A stretch of 64,000 nt of DNA, from positions 682,001-746,000 of the forward strand of contig JANUWI010000006.1 in the NCBI GenBank assembly GCA_025504975.1, given 5' to 3'. Positions 33,201-44,474 of this stretch are shown here, one piece after another (positions within the stretch are counted from its first letter, which is position 1; each line of letters starts with the position of its first letter). The translations under genes and the position numbers were made by a program. Origin of the DNA: Plenodomus lindquistii (Eukaryota; Ascomycota; Dothideomycetes; Pleosporales; Leptosphaeriaceae). The notes under the pieces are model-generated. The model did no database searches. It was given only the letters and a program-made list of their open reading frames with translations, and was not told where the DNA came from.

Positions 33201-34139
33201 TCGACCCTAAAGATGGAGCTCCGGCATTCCGAATTGGTTCTGCCACTACCGAACAGCTCAGCCTACCCCTCACAATGGTAAGAGCCAACATCAGTGACAT
33301 CGAGGGTATGACGCAGCGAGCACAGAAGGCGTACAAAGCAGTAAGAAAGAAGCCCCCTGGGAATGCACCAAAACAGCTTACCAACGCCGCGTCACAGCTG
33401 AACCTCCTCGTCGACCTAAAATTGAAGCACAACGACGTCAAGGGCTCAAACGACTCGCTCCGGCTCACCAGAGATACAGCAAAGCTCACTGAAAACATTG
33501 CCGGGCTCACTGCAAATATGGCCGGTTTAGCGGAGAAAGCAGACCAGCAAGGTCGAACGGTCATGACATTCACCATCGTCACCATCATTTTTGTACGAGA
33601 GCATCTTGAACCCCTATCTAGCATTGAACTCAGAGAATTGTTGACATTTCTACAGCTCCCCTTATCTCTCCTCACGACAGTCTTCCAGCTCGACATCAAG
33701 CAGTTCAAAGGCAACGATACCGGCAAGTACGAGTTGGGGTATATATCCGAGATTATATGTAAGTCCATGTCTCCAATTCCCACGACATTCCGATTCAACG
33801 TATACCCAAGCGTCACGTTGCAGCAAGTATACTTTACATCATCACATATTTTCCTTTTCCATGATACCTAGGGCAAGACCCCCATCCCTCACTGACAGCT
33901 AATCACTACTAGTCCCAATCTCTATAACCATCTCCGCACTCCTCATATGTATCGCTTTCAAATCCAACGCGCTAGAACAAGGTGTACGAGCTGGTTGGGA
34001 AAAGCCCAGGGGAGGAATAAAGGCCGCCCAGCCAATTCCAACGCCAGAGAAAACAGAAGCAGCACCAAGACGGCGAAAGCACAGGCAGAGAGGCGCAGTC
34101 TCTCCAGGTGGGAGTTTCTTGGATATTGAGAGGCAGTAG
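30291..34139 (+). CDS. Ankyrin-repeat protein fused to a CorA-like membrane domain
   Basis: Large protein of 1121 residues from eight exons: 30291-31907, 31958-31972, 32032-32185, 32239-32306, 32357-32887, 32942-33592, 33656-33758 and 33913-34139. Residues about 195-450 hold ankyrin repeats (SLLFDVAAEGHTEIVNYLLEK, TPLFGAAERGHVNVVRALLRKG, LPLCVAAEEGHPGIVKLLLEAG). A middle domain begins near PEFCWIHLPANN and continues through DTDLSLFMPYLHW. Helical, coiled-coil-like sequence then leads to two C-terminal membrane segments of CorA/Mrs2 type (MTFTIVTIIFLPLSLLTTVFQ and PISITISALLICIAF) and a basic tail. The usual GMN motif of Mg2+ channels is absent (FQLD at that place), so ion transport is doubtful. 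The in-frame joins across all seven introns support one gene; the start may lie further upstream. Confidence 0.8.
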
Positions 34140-34445
34140 TGGTCGATTCTGTGATGCGTGACTAAAAGCCTTACTTACGTTCAGGTTTGCAACGGTATTT
34201 CTGTAGACGAAACATGTATACCCTCAACGAACTATGAAGAAGATGCGAGGAAAGTCTTGGAAAAGCGCTAGGATAACTAGTTAGCCAGAAGTTGTGATTT
34301 CGTTCCGTATACCCTACTAACTATCCAGTATCCATACTTTTCGTAAGACAATCAACCCAACGACTTCCACACTACGTCCCCAAAACCCATCCTTTCTCCA
34401 GTCCTCTCACTCCTCTTTCAATTCCACTAACCTTTACCAAAACCC
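34140..34445. other. Spacer between the convergent ankyrin-CorA gene and ARP8
   Basis: About 300 bases; two 3' ends, nothing else visible. Confidence 0.45.
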
Positions 34446-36725
34446 CTACCAAGCAAACATGCACTTATTATTCAACAACCTCGCCCCCAATATATCATAC
34501 TCGACCTTGCTAATCCAGCTATCATTCCCATGACTACTAAGCCGTCCAAACACACTCCCACCCTTCCACGCAACAACCTGTGGATCAAACTCCCGCGGCG
34601 GCGGACCGACAAGAATCTCCTTGCCATAGTTGGGTCGCAGCTCCCGTAGTCTTGCTTCAATAAACTCGCGTAGACCAGGTGTCTTGGACGCCCCACCAAC
34701 AAGCATGATGCCGCCGAAGAAGTCACGCAGTTTGCGGTCGTCGCCGCGGGCGCCTTGGGCGAGGGACTCGAGGATGGCTTGGTCGAGTGGGATGACGGGC
34801 AGGATTTTATCGCGTTCTTCTGCGATCTTGGTCTTTTCGAAGACGGGGTCGCGGAAGATGAGTGGGGCGCCGTCGGTGTCGCCCATCGGGGTGTCGCGTT
34901 CGGGGTTGGGCGTGTTGGTGCCTTCGGGGCCGGGGGATCCTGCTACCGACGAGCGGGGAGTGTGCTCGTTGCCGTTGAGGCGGTCGAGGAGATTGAGTTG
35001 GGCGGGGCGTTGGGGCGTGGAGAGGACGGCTGAAGGGAGAGAGGCATCTTGGGTACCGTTCGTGGCGATCTTACCGCCTGCGATGTCGATGATAGCGGCT
35101 TGGGCGTGGGAGAGCGGGTCGTTGGGTGAGCCATCGTAGAGATCGACGGAACGGGGGATGATCTTCCTTCGGTTTGCGAGTTTTGCGGCGTTGTCGAATA
35201 TTGATGGTTTGAATAGACCCTATATCTGTTAGTACGATAAGCAATGTCTGGGCACTGGAGGCTTACCATGACCGACAGCATAGTCTCATCATACGTCTTG
35301 AACACGTATTTGCGTGTGTCTTGACCCGATGCACGTAGGTGGAAGTCCCACGTCTGCACCGTGACAGAGCCTTCGTCCATAGAGCAAAACTTTTGCTTCA
35401 GCTCCTCAGCGAGCAGGAAATCGTACCGCCGTTTCAGATTCATATCTGAATATGGGAAGTGTCCAAACAGCATCATCTTGATGAATGTCTCGGTAATGTC
35501 CGAGCCGCCCATTTTCAGGTTGACTCGCGACTCCTCCGCGCAAAGTCCTTCGTCCACACAGCATATCGAGGTCTTCTGGGCGCCAATGTCGACAACGCAT
35601 GCAACACCGTAGCCGGCACCGAAAGTTGCCGAAAGACTCTCTTGTTGCAAGCAGACCTTTCCGAGTCCAAGATCTCGTATCAAGATGTCAAGGATCATTG
35701 TGACGTACTGTCGCTCGTAGAGATCTGGAATGATGAAGACGCACTTGTAGTTCACAAGGTCCTTCATCCTTGTGATACCAAGCTGATTCCGAAATGCCTC
35801 CTCGAGGATCTTGGAGATGTCGTGGTAGATCTGATTTCGGTCGCTGTAGTCCTTCTCGTTGAATGTACCATTCCTGATTGGCCAGAAGAGCTTGTATCGT
35901 GGATTCGATTTTTCCGGTATCCGCAAAGCCTCGTGTCCAGTGAAGAAGTGTGGCGCTTTCTTCGGATCGGCAGGTATTTCCGTCCACTCTATCCGGTTGA
36001 TATCGTTGTGCTCCGAAATGATATCCGGTGGTGTGCGTTTGTTGAAGTTTGACACCAAGTCCTTGGAGTTGGGCAAGACTCGTCGCTTGTTCTGGCGCAT
36101 GCGTAACCGCAGCTCTGAAGTCATGGCGCCGTATTGATCGCGGAAGTCGTCTCCAAACCACTTCTCCGGCAACGCCTCTGCGGGTACCTCGCCTTCTACC
36201 TTCATGCGCTTGGGACATGGTTCTCCCCCATCCTCCTCGTCCTCGCTTTCCTTCCATCTTCGTGCGATCACCATGGGTACTGTCTTGGGAAGGGCATCTG
36301 AGCCAAGTCCTATTCGCAGGTTTTGGCTACCAGGATGTATGACAATGAGTTTGGAGATATCTGTCCGTGACGCGAACGACCCTTCGGCATCCTCGGCAGT
36401 CTCGTCCATGACCATGGGTGTTGTGCCTTCCGTAGCTGGCACGCCCAACGCGCGTGCGCGATCCCTGTCCCGAGCCTCTTGCACTATGCGCGCCCTTTCC
36501 TCATCCTTGGGGTATCGTACGGCAAGAAACTGCTCGTCGCGCTTGAGAAACTCGGTGTAGTAGTTCTTCTGGTTGATCATGGGCACTACGGGCCAGGTTG
36601 TGAGGTCCATGTTGTTGTCTGTTCGCTCGAGACCTTGAGGCTGGTTAGAGACGGCGAGATTGGCTGAAGGCAGGTAGCAAACCTTCTTCCCGCAATTGGG
36701 CCCTGCCCGACTTCTTGCCGACCAT
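34446..36725 (-). CDS. ARP8: Actin-related protein 8, INO80 chromatin remodeller subunit
   Basis: Nuclear actin-fold protein that binds nucleosomes within INO80. Exons on the minus strand are 36725-36683, 36633-35267 and 35219-34446, giving 727 residues. The short first exon (MVGKKSGRAQ) splices to GLERTDNNMDLTTWP, which matches the conserved ARP8 N-terminus. Actin-fold pieces are ISKLIVIHPGSQNLRIGLGSDALP, CVVDIGAQKTSICCVDEG, GGSDITETFIKMML and, after a long insert typical of ARP8, GGIMLVGGASKTPGLREFIEARL plus VVAWKGGSVFGRL. The start at MDLTTW (36610) would be the fallback if the first exon is wrong. Its first intron has an atypical donor (GTTTGC). Confidence 0.92.
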
Positions 36726-37499
36726 GTTTGCGGTTTGCGAGGCGGCGACAGTTTGGTGCGATGCGACTGAAGCGTGCTGCAAATACAGGCTGGCCCCCAA
36801 CGGCAGCTGCTCTCAAAGTTGGTTGTCGAATTGTCTGCCAAAGCCGCAAGCAACCCGAACATGGGCCCTATCGAGCGACCGCCTTCCGCAGCAGATCTGG
36901 CGAGGGAGATGCTCCCTGCCCTAGTTTGGACTTTCTGGTAAACGCGTGCAGGGATGGAGCCCTGTGATGATGGACAAGAGGCCGAGTCGTCGAAATGCGG
37001 CAGATTGCAATGCAGGGCGGAAGTGTCAAATGGGCGCGGTCGAAGGATAAGTCGTCAGCTTGCACCAACGGTGAGGATGAGAAGCTGCGGAGGTCATTGA
37101 AGGTTGATGTGGTTGCGGTGCGACACCACCGTGATTGGCTCGCGAGTCCGCAATCTTCGGGACCACTGTTTTGAGCTAGTGATGGCCAGAGCTACAACAG
37201 CTTCGTGTCGAGAGACGAACATCACAACAGCACATGAAATCATCAACTTTGTTTCATACATTTGCTAGAGCAGATTGCTCGTACTCGAGACGTGGTATCG
37301 AGTATCGTAGATCATCAATTCAAATACATGGCGTATAGCCGTAAGCCTTCATACTAGTGCGGTACCAGCGCTACAATCCTGTAGCTACTGATGTGGTGCA
37401 AATTCCCGACTAAATGAAAGCCATGCTAGGATGCATCGAAATCTGACTCCACACATCCCCCAAAGTTCCTTCCTAGCCAATATCGACTTCCGCTTTCGC
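36726..37499. other. Spacer between ARP8 5' end and the secreted protein gene
   Basis: About 770 bases, containing the ARP8 promoter and the 3' UTR of the next minus-strand gene. No gene supported. Confidence 0.4.
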
Positions 37500-38366
37500 T
37501 CAAAAGGTTAACGCAACTAACATCAAGCCCAGAACTAGCGAGGAAACCGACGGGACTCCATGCTGTTTAGCCAGGCTTTTGTAGGGTATCGTCGACTCCA
37601 AGGCCTTTCCATCCAGATCCAGGCTGATAGTTGGCCTGACATAGCCTAATGTATTGTTCCAATGTATCGCTGTAGGTGCAACTCCAGATGAACTGACGTT
37701 GTGGTTGGACTGAGTTGTGGAAGCCCGTCCCGGTAACAAATCTGTTATGACAGGCTGCAGTGGGCTAGGAAGAGCAGGAGCATTGGCCTCAGAGAATGAA
37801 GCTGAGACAGTAGCTGGGAGAGAGGATCTGTGAAAGACCGTAATCGTCCTGAGCTCTGTGATAGTCGACCTGAGCGTGGTTGTCGTTGTAGAGTCTTCGG
37901 ATACAATAGGGTCCCTATTCCAGGGTCAGCATGACACTAGCATATCTAGTGTATCAAAAACGTACTTGTTTGGCGCCTCAGTAGTGTACACATCATTGTC
38001 AGCTGTCGGAGAAACGGTGACAGTTGTGGTTATCGTCTGGGTCACATGGACAGTGCTGCGCGCTGTCGCCTCTGGGCAGAGGTATGTCAACGTCGTTGCC
38101 GTACCATGGAGCATGACCATATCGGTGCAGAGCTGAGGCAGCTCTAAGCAGGCATCTCGAGCAACCATGGTAGTCGCAAGCACAAGGTCTGCATGGTAGC
38201 CGTTTTGAAGGTTTTCGGCTAAGGCACAAGCTGCATGCAAGTAAGCCAACGTTCGTCCAGTAGTGGCAGGACCACACTCTTTCTGTTAAAGCGAAGAAAT
38301 GCTAGAGCAAGAACACATACTAGCAAAAGCAGCGAGCAGGATTGCACAGATGTTGATCATAGTCAT
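37500..38366 (-). CDS. Secreted Ser/Thr-rich protein with GPI-anchor-like tail
   Basis: Not recognised as a known family. Exons on the minus strand are 38366-38321, 38278-37966 and 37914-37500, giving 257 residues. A signal peptide (MTMINICAILLAAFA) is followed by a domain of about 60 residues with six cysteines (CGPATTGRTLAYLHAAC, ARDACLELPQLC, YLCPEA). Then comes a long Thr/Ser-rich stretch (TVHVTQTITTTVTV, STTTTTLRSTITELRTITV), expected to be O-glycosylated. It ends in a hydrophobic tail (SSLVLGLMLVALTF) with small residues upstream, as in GPI-anchored cell-wall proteins. The first intron is only 42 bases and uses an AAAG acceptor. The two junctions are inferred from frame continuity, so boundaries are moderately sure. 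Confidence 0.65.
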
Positions 38367-39136
38367 GCCGACTGAGATACTCGAAAGCGACCACGAGGGG
38401 AACCAGGGTGTACCGAGTGCAATGAGTTAAGGAGCGTAGGCAAAGAAGGGTTTTGGTTGTGAGCAATTGAACAGAAGGAAGGTGCGGTCAAGATCGCTGT
38501 CGACAATAGATCTTGGCATTCGTGTAATCGCAGTGAAGCAGGTACCATCATCAAACGCTCGAGTCAAAGTGCGGGGGAGGGTGTCACAAGCAAACAGCAC
38601 ATCGGTGATGTGAACACATAGAACCAGTGCTCGAGGGTACCCGTCTTGTGCACTGGCACACCGACCATGGTACCCCGTTCGCCGTAGCTGGCCAATATCG
38701 AGCGTAGTGTTGTGACATTGCGTGGCACAACGAGTGATGAGCTCCAAACACAAAGCCAATACTTTAACCCGAAATAAAAGCTCAAGAACCATGTGCTGAG
38801 GCGTCAAGAATGAAATGAACGGGCAGATTAAAAAATAATGTTGCATATGGGAATACTGGAGACTTCTCAGAGTATACGTACAACTAGCACTTGGAACAGC
38901 TTAGTCCATCGCTCGTGATCAGTATTTGTAACAGAACAACTGATACCAACGTGGCAAAGCATGGTTAGAGCTGGCGCCATGCGACAGTGGTTCGTGACCA
39001 CGTGCGAGATTTGGTCCCACCTGGGCAGTCATGGCCTAGCAACATGGCGAGCCAATACGGTAGACAGTCACTCTTTGCTTCGAATTGCCAGTGTTCTCCT
39101 TCGTCTTCGAATGAATACGTCAAACTCGTAGTCCCT
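38367..39136. other. Spacer upstream of the secreted protein gene
   Basis: About 770 bases. A minus-strand open stretch of 139 codons at 38427-38846 has no recognisable domain and overlaps the expected promoter; not accepted as a gene. Confidence 0.4.
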
Positions 39137-40067
39137 TCAGTCCCCATACAGCTCCATCAGGTGGTTCAGCATCTTGCGTTGTAACTGAAGAAGCTCATCC
39201 GTCGTGATCTTGCCTTCTGATTGTGCTGATTGAGGCTCATCGACTCCTGCGGCAACGTCATCAGAAGACTGTATCACGAGGTATGGTCTGACCCCAAAGA
39301 ACGGGACACCCAGTTGCTTCAAAGACGCTGTTTGTGACTCGACCATGGCCTTTGATGCCCTGTAGACTTTGGTGTCGTACTCGTCAAGCTCCTCTTTCTC
39401 ACGTTCAGGCGTCTATGCATGTCAGCGGGCTGGCAAAAAACTTTGGATATCTTCTCATACACGTAGAAGAGCGACTCCATTCAGCAATCCTGGCAGAGAA
39501 CTATCCTTGTTAGGGCTGTACTTTGAAGACAGGCAACGCGCTTACAGTGCGGCACGATTCGTCTGCTCGTTCTCGCGCTTAAACTTGTGATCTTCAATAA
39601 TCCGCGCACGACCACCTTCCCACGCTCGAACGTTTTGCTCCTGGTCCTTCATCAACTGTCCACAAAATCAGCGACACTGTCAGAGCTGCTAGATCTGGAC
39701 GACACCATACCTTGCGGATAGCTGGGACAAAGTCAGGGTTTTGGACTGCGATCTTGCTCACACAGCGTAGGCCTTGTTTCCATTCTATGATAGTTGAAGG
39801 ATCTATTAAGGGAGTTGTCGATCTTTCCTGGGGTTTTGGGGCGGGCTGGCGATACTGAAGTGCTTGTCGATTGGCCAATCGAGGATCAGATGTCTGGGGA
39901 TATGGTGTGCTTTGTTGACCCAGATATGCTTGCGGCAGTTCCTGGAAGGTTGAGGAAGTCTGAGCTGCGTTCTGTTCCTGCGGCTGCTGCTCGTAGCCCG
40001 GGGCTTCTGGTTTGGGCAGATTCGCAAGTGTCGCTAGAATCTTGGCCAGATCAAGATTGGGGTCCAT
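39137..40067 (-). CDS. Conserved fungal protein of DUF2458 type
   Basis: Exons on the minus strand are 40067-39711, 39655-39546, 39500-39461 and 39412-39137, giving 260 residues. The N-terminus starts MDPNLDLAKILATLANL, followed by a Gln/Pro-rich linker. The conserved core is about residues 95-205: IIEWKQGLRCVSKIA, LMKDQEQNVRAWEGGR and TPEREKEELDEYDTKVYRASKAM, then LGVPFFGVRPYLV. A helical C-terminus follows (TTDELLQLQRKMLNHLMELYGD). The pattern of a charged helix around MKDQE-WEGGR fits the DUF2458 family, for which I know no established function. All three introns are 45-55 bases and the junctions are forced by frame. Confidence 0.7.
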
Positions 40068-40569
40068 GTTGTACGTGATTTTGAGATTACGTATTGGAAA
40101 CAGCAAACGTGAAAGCAGCTGTGAAACAAGACAAGTGCTCAGCCTGTTGGATAATAAAAGACGTTGTTGTGGTCCTGCGCGAAGGTGCACATGGCGCGTT
40201 GTTGCGTTTGTTACCGGCTCACCGTGAATGCAGGGGAAGATGAGCCTGGCCGCTGGATCGTGCACGGAGCGTGTTCATCGTACTTTACGCTTCACGTACG
40301 ATCGAAATGAAGAGCCACTCAGATTTTTAGTCAGCGATGAGGCAAATTGAGTTTCAAGTGCATCTCAACATGCAGTTGTTCGCGAGATGTACGACCACAG
40401 GAGTAACGTTGGGCCGATGATTCGCGGAATTCTCCGCATTGAACCCTAGTTCATCTCAACTTTTGATCATCGAATCATTCCACCTGCAGCTCCGCAATCC
40501 TCACATCCGGCGCCCACCACCACCAACCCACCACCTTCCCTCCACCTCTCCGGCCCTCCGCCAGCCGCA
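40068..40569. promoter_or_regulatory. Divergent promoter region between DUF2458-type and COX14-like genes
   Basis: 502 bases between outward-facing starts. The stretch before 40570 is CT-rich, as in many fungal 5' UTRs. Confidence 0.45.
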
Positions 40570-41453
40570 ATGTCAAAATCACCGAAAGACTCGACGCGCT
40601 TCACAGCCACGGGTGTTTGGGCGCACACAAGACCGGGAGGCCGAGCCACCACACTTCAATTCGCAGATCCCGCACCGAAGAATGAAACGCCACAGCAGAA
40701 AGTCAAGCGGTTACGAGAGGCTGCGAATCGGGCAAAGATGGCACAGGTCACTCGGTGGGATTACATGTATTTGTACGGCAGAATTGCTGCGGATGCGGCA
40801 CACAGATTTACAGTCTATGGGTTGATCTTTGCAACTGGTATGCATGCAACTTGGATGCCCATTGCGACTGCAAGCGGCACATGCTTGAGACAATGGTACT
40901 AATAATTGGATCAGGTTGTGTCGGCGTCCTCGCTGTCTTCTCAATAGGCGACATGATAGTCTACAACCGACGGAAGCGCGCCATATACTTTGCCGAAGAA
41001 GAGAAAGCCCAAGCCAGGATCCTCGAACTCGCTCGCTCTGCCGTCGCAAGCGGAACAGCCACACCCGCGCAGGCCGCTCTCGTCACAGGAATCGCTGAGG
41101 AGCAAGAGGCCTATGACAAGAAGCAGGCAGAGCGCAAACTCCCCTCAAGGTTGCTGTGGTGGATGCATGGTGACTGGAAGGAAGAGAAGGAGATTGCAGA
41201 GCAAAGAAGACTGGCAGTGGAGGAGATCAAGAGGCAGGAATCACAGGGTGGGCAGGGTTCCGGTATCATGGCAGCGGTGCAGGAAGCGAGGGCGAGTACG
41301 AGCAATTCAACGTCGCTCGCACCACAAACACCACTGGTTGGAGGCCCACTGGACAATACTGCGGAGCGAGCAGTCCAAAAGGTGGAGCACAAGGTGGAGC
41401 AGGCGGCGAGCAAAGGCTGGTTCAGCTTCTTGGGCGGATCGAAGAAAGAGTAG
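40570..41453 (+). CDS. Probable mitochondrial inner-membrane protein, COX14-like
   Basis: Exons 40570-40837 and 40915-41453, with a 77-base intron, give 268 residues. The N-terminal part (DSTRFTATGVWAHTRPGG, KVKRLREAANRAKMAQVTRWD) precedes a single membrane segment formed across the junction (FTVYGLIFATGCVGVLAVFSIGDMIVYNRR). The rest is charged and helical, with a C-terminal helix of heptad type (AERAVQKVEHKVEQAASKGW). The short AAHRFTVYGLIF segment plus one TM resembles fungal COX14-type cytochrome c oxidase assembly proteins, although these have a much longer C-terminal part than yeast Cox14. Assignment is by resemblance and not certain. Confidence 0.55.
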
Positions 41454-41637
41454 GAGAATGGACAGGGAAATGTTGGAATGAAAGTGAGGAGAAGGGAGGA
41501 GGGATGAACCTGTGTACAGGTCACGATTTTGCAGCCTGTACATTGCTGTACTACTACATGTTTTGGCACGACTAGAAGCATCTTGGAGTATTCAAGCTTC
41601 ATATCTATCAAAGTCTTTGAAACCTGCAGTCTTTGTA

Positions 41638-42224
41638 TTATACATCATCCATGCCATCCAGTTCATCGCCCATTCTGCGCAGAGACAGGAATGTAGTTTC
41701 GTCGCTCTCGTACTTTCTGCGCATGGTTAGCATATGCGCCCTGCCTAATCTAGTATGTCCAAATACTTCTCTCCACCCCTCCACCCATGGCCGCAAGCCC
41801 GCCCATCCCAGCAGCCCCAGTGTCGCTCCAATGAAGATGAACACGACTGCCTGATCTTTGGCCGAGTCCCTCTGAAAGCACGTTGTGAAGACGTTCTCCT
41901 CCTTCTCGCCGGTACAAAAGCTGTACCCTAGGCAGAACTGGCGATTGCAGTCATTACATGACTTCTTGGATGCGCGGGGCTTGTGGAGTTCGGGGGCAGC
42001 GGGCTTCTTGGCGGTGGTGGGCGCATCGAGGGCGACGATGGTGCTATTGCCGAAACAGGTGCACTTGCAGAAAGATGTAGGTGCTGGGGAGTTGTCAGTA
42101 TGACGCAAGGAGCGGATACATGGGACAAGATCTGGGGAGAGTGAAACTCACAGGCTGCGAGAGAGAGGGACAGAAAGGAAAGGAAGGTTAGGAAGACGAA
42201 GAGGCAGAAGGGTGGTTTGCGCAT
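41638..42224 (-). CDS. Conserved secretory-pathway single-pass membrane protein
   Basis: Exons on the minus strand are 42224-42152 and 42083-41638, giving 172 residues. A strong signal sequence (MRKPPFCLFVFLTFLSFLSLSLAA) is followed by a small Cys-rich luminal domain with CKCTCFGNST, CNDCNRQFCLGYSFC and TTCFQRDS. One membrane helix follows (AVVFIFIGATLGLLGWAGL), then a short cytoplasmic tail ending in acidic residues. Eight cysteines in the luminal part suggest disulfide bonds. It looks like a conserved hypothetical of filamentous fungi; no function is known to me. Convergent with the COX14-like gene (184 bases between stops). Confidence 0.7.
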
Positions 42225-42611
42225 TGCGATTGACGTGTGGCTCGAGATGGCGGACTCGGTATGAGTGAGGATGTGTTATACGTAGAGCATAAAACTCAAG
42301 TCTTGAGTACAATAAGACAGGGTGGCGGAATCGAATGTCTTGATGTCTGATCCCGGGCCAGACGTGGGAGACCGATCCATGGTGTTGGGTCCAGCTACAC
42401 CTCCGCTGCCCGCAAGCGTTAGTGCCCGTCTGAACTGCGCTAAACATTTTCCTTCCCCTCCACGTCGCGACCATCTCCACCACCAACACCACGCTTACAT
42501 GCGTGCGAAAAGCTCATTGTATTCATATTCAGCCACCGTGGAGCTTGAGACGGTATTTGCGCAACCGTAGCATATCACCAAGCGTCGCACGCGAGCGATC
42601 ACGGGGACCCA
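42225..42611. promoter_or_regulatory. Divergent promoter region between the membrane protein and the NOP8-like gene
   Basis: 387 bases between outward-facing starts; no strong motif identified. Confidence 0.45.
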
Positions 42612-44474
42612 ATGCTCGCAGCACAAGCGGCTATTCCCACCGACGCGCAATCATCTTCGCCCGACCAGAACAAGATTGTTCGCCTGCACATCACGCCCTT
42701 CCGGCCCGAGCTGCTCAAAGTCTACCTTGCGCCTTCAGTACAGCCGCTCGCGCAGAATATCTCGTATCATACCGTCGAGACGTTCCCCGAAAAAGGCTTC
42801 GGCTACGTCGAGCTACCCGAGACCGAGGCGCAGAAGATCAAGAAGAAGCTCAACGGGACTACCCTTCGCGGATCAAAAGTGCGCATAGAAATGGCAAAGT
42901 CGGAGAAGCGCAAGGCTAGGGAGGAGGCGGACGCGGCCAAGGAAGCGGCCGAGGCTGAGAGGCCGGTGAAGCGCGCGAAGAAGGAAAAGAAACGCAAAGA
43001 AGAGAATGGTGTACTAGAGGGTGTTGAGCTGCCTGATGATCGCAAAGTCAAGCGTGGCTGGACCGAACCGCCGTCGAAAAACAAGAAAGAGAAGAAAGAC
43101 AAAAAGGAAAAGTCAGGCAAAGATGGGAAGCATGAACAGCGCAAGTCCAAGTACACAAAAGAGCCGGAACTTCTGTTCAAGGCGAAGCTGACCCCCGTCG
43201 CTGCTGCAGAGGTCGCACGGAAAGAAAAGAAAGAGAAGAAGAGGGAGAAAAAGGAGAAGAACAAGTCCAAGGTGCGGGAGGTTGTCGTACACGAGTTTGA
43301 GAAGAACCACAAGACTCCAACCTTTCTCAAGGAGGCAAAGGTCTCTACGGAGAAGAAGCCAGCTGTCGATTACGTCAACGGCTTAGGTTGGGTAGACGAG
43401 GACGGCGTGGTGGTAGAGCCAGAGACCGGGAGAGCGAAAGCTAGGCGAGCTTTAGAACTCGTGGATGAGCCATCTGCAACTGCGAAAGCGTGGATTGACG
43501 GCTCTGCAAAGCCAGTATCATCAACTCCGCCAAAGAAGGAGAAGGCAAAGAAAGCTACACCACCGCCCGAGTCGTCCGAGTCAGAAGCAGACGACTCATC
43601 AGTCGTCTCTTCATCCTCAGAGGATGAATGTGAGTCCGAGTCCGAGTCTGAGTCCGAATCAGAAGCAGACAGCGACTCCGAAGAGGGAGAATCAGAACCA
43701 GAGTCTGCGCCAACCTCACCGGTACAACCCATCACCACCACCAAACCCCCCACAAAACTCCCAACCACACCTTCAAAAACATCCCCCTCCCAAGAATCTC
43801 AACAAACCAAAGAAATCCACCCCCTAGAAGCCCTCTTTAAGCGCGCAAAACCCACCTCCGACACCACCCCAACAGCAACAACCAGTACACCCATCAAGAA
43901 ACTCACCCCAATAAACACATCCTTTAGTTTCTTCGACACCGCGCCGACCCCGACCGACTCCATGGACATTGACAACACCACTACCACCACAGAAGTCGAA
44001 TACGCGGCCCCAACAACCCCCCACACCCAACGCGACATCGAATGGCGCGGACTCCGTTCCGCCGCCCCGACCCCCGATACCGCCGCCATCGGCCGCCGTT
44101 TCTCGTTTGACTGGCGCAAGGATAGCGTGGAAGGAGATGATGATGATGATGATGAAGAAGACGATGACGATGACGGCGAAGCGCACGAGCAATTGAATCT
44201 TAATACCAAGGCTAACGCCAGTGCTACGAAAGCGCGGTTAGCCGAGGTGGCAGAGGAAGAAGAAGAAGAAGAAGAAGGAGAAGGAGAAGATTGTGAGGAT
44301 GCGATTGCGGGTGCGGAGGGGAAAGAAGGGAAGCAGGAGAGTGAGTTTCGCAAGTGGTTTTGGGAGAATCGGGGGGAGTTGAATAGGGCGTGGAAGAAGA
44401 GGAGGAGGGATGCGTTGAAGGCGAAGAGGCATAGTGAGAATAAGAAAATGGGTGGTGGGGGGAGGAGGGTGTGA
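42612..44474 (+). CDS. RRM-containing nucleolar protein, NOP8-like
   Basis: Single frame, 620 residues. An N-terminal RRM covers about residues 22-96 (IVRLHITPFRPELLKVYLAP, KGFGYVELPET, LRGSKVRIEMAK). It is followed by long Lys/Glu-rich stretches (KKEKKDKKEK, KKEKKEKKREKKEKNK), a Ser/Glu tract (about residues 325-375), and an Asp-rich run. The C-terminus is conserved-looking: ESEFRKWFWENRGELNRAWKKRRR. RRM plus charged tail plus this C-terminal box fits NOP8/NOL8-type 60S ribosome biogenesis factors. The low-complexity runs make it prone to length change. Function is inferred from architecture. Confidence 0.6.
   Translation: MLAAQAAIPTDAQSSSPDQNKIVRLHITPFRPELLKVYLAPSVQPLAQNISYHTVETFPEKGFGYVELPETEAQKIKKKLNGTTLRGSKVRIEMAKSEKRKAREEADAAKEAAEAERPVKRAKKEKKRKEENGVLEGVELPDDRKVKRGWTEPPSKNKKEKKDKKEKSGKDGKHEQRKSKYTKEPELLFKAKLTPVAAAEVARKEKKEKKREKKEKNKSKVREVVVHEFEKNHKTPTFLKEAKVSTEKKPAVDYVNGLGWVDEDGVVVEPETGRAKARRALELVDEPSATAKAWIDGSAKPVSSTPPKKEKAKKATPPPESSESEADDSSVVSSSSEDECESESESESESEADSDSEEGESEPESAPTSPVQPITTTKPPTKLPTTPSKTSPSQESQQTKEIHPLEALFKRAKPTSDTTPTATTSTPIKKLTPINTSFSFFDTAPTPTDSMDIDNTTTTTEVEYAAPTTPHTQRDIEWRGLRSAAPTPDTAAIGRRFSFDWRKDSVEGDDDDDDEEDDDDDGEAHEQLNLNTKANASATKARLAEVAEEEEEEEEGEGEDCEDAIAGAEGKEGKQESEFRKWFWENRGELNRAWKKRRRDALKAKRHSENKKMGGGGRRV

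Noticed and set aside
38427..38846. Minus-strand open frame of 139 codons
   Set aside because: No recognisable domain, and it lies directly upstream of the secreted protein gene where its promoter should be.
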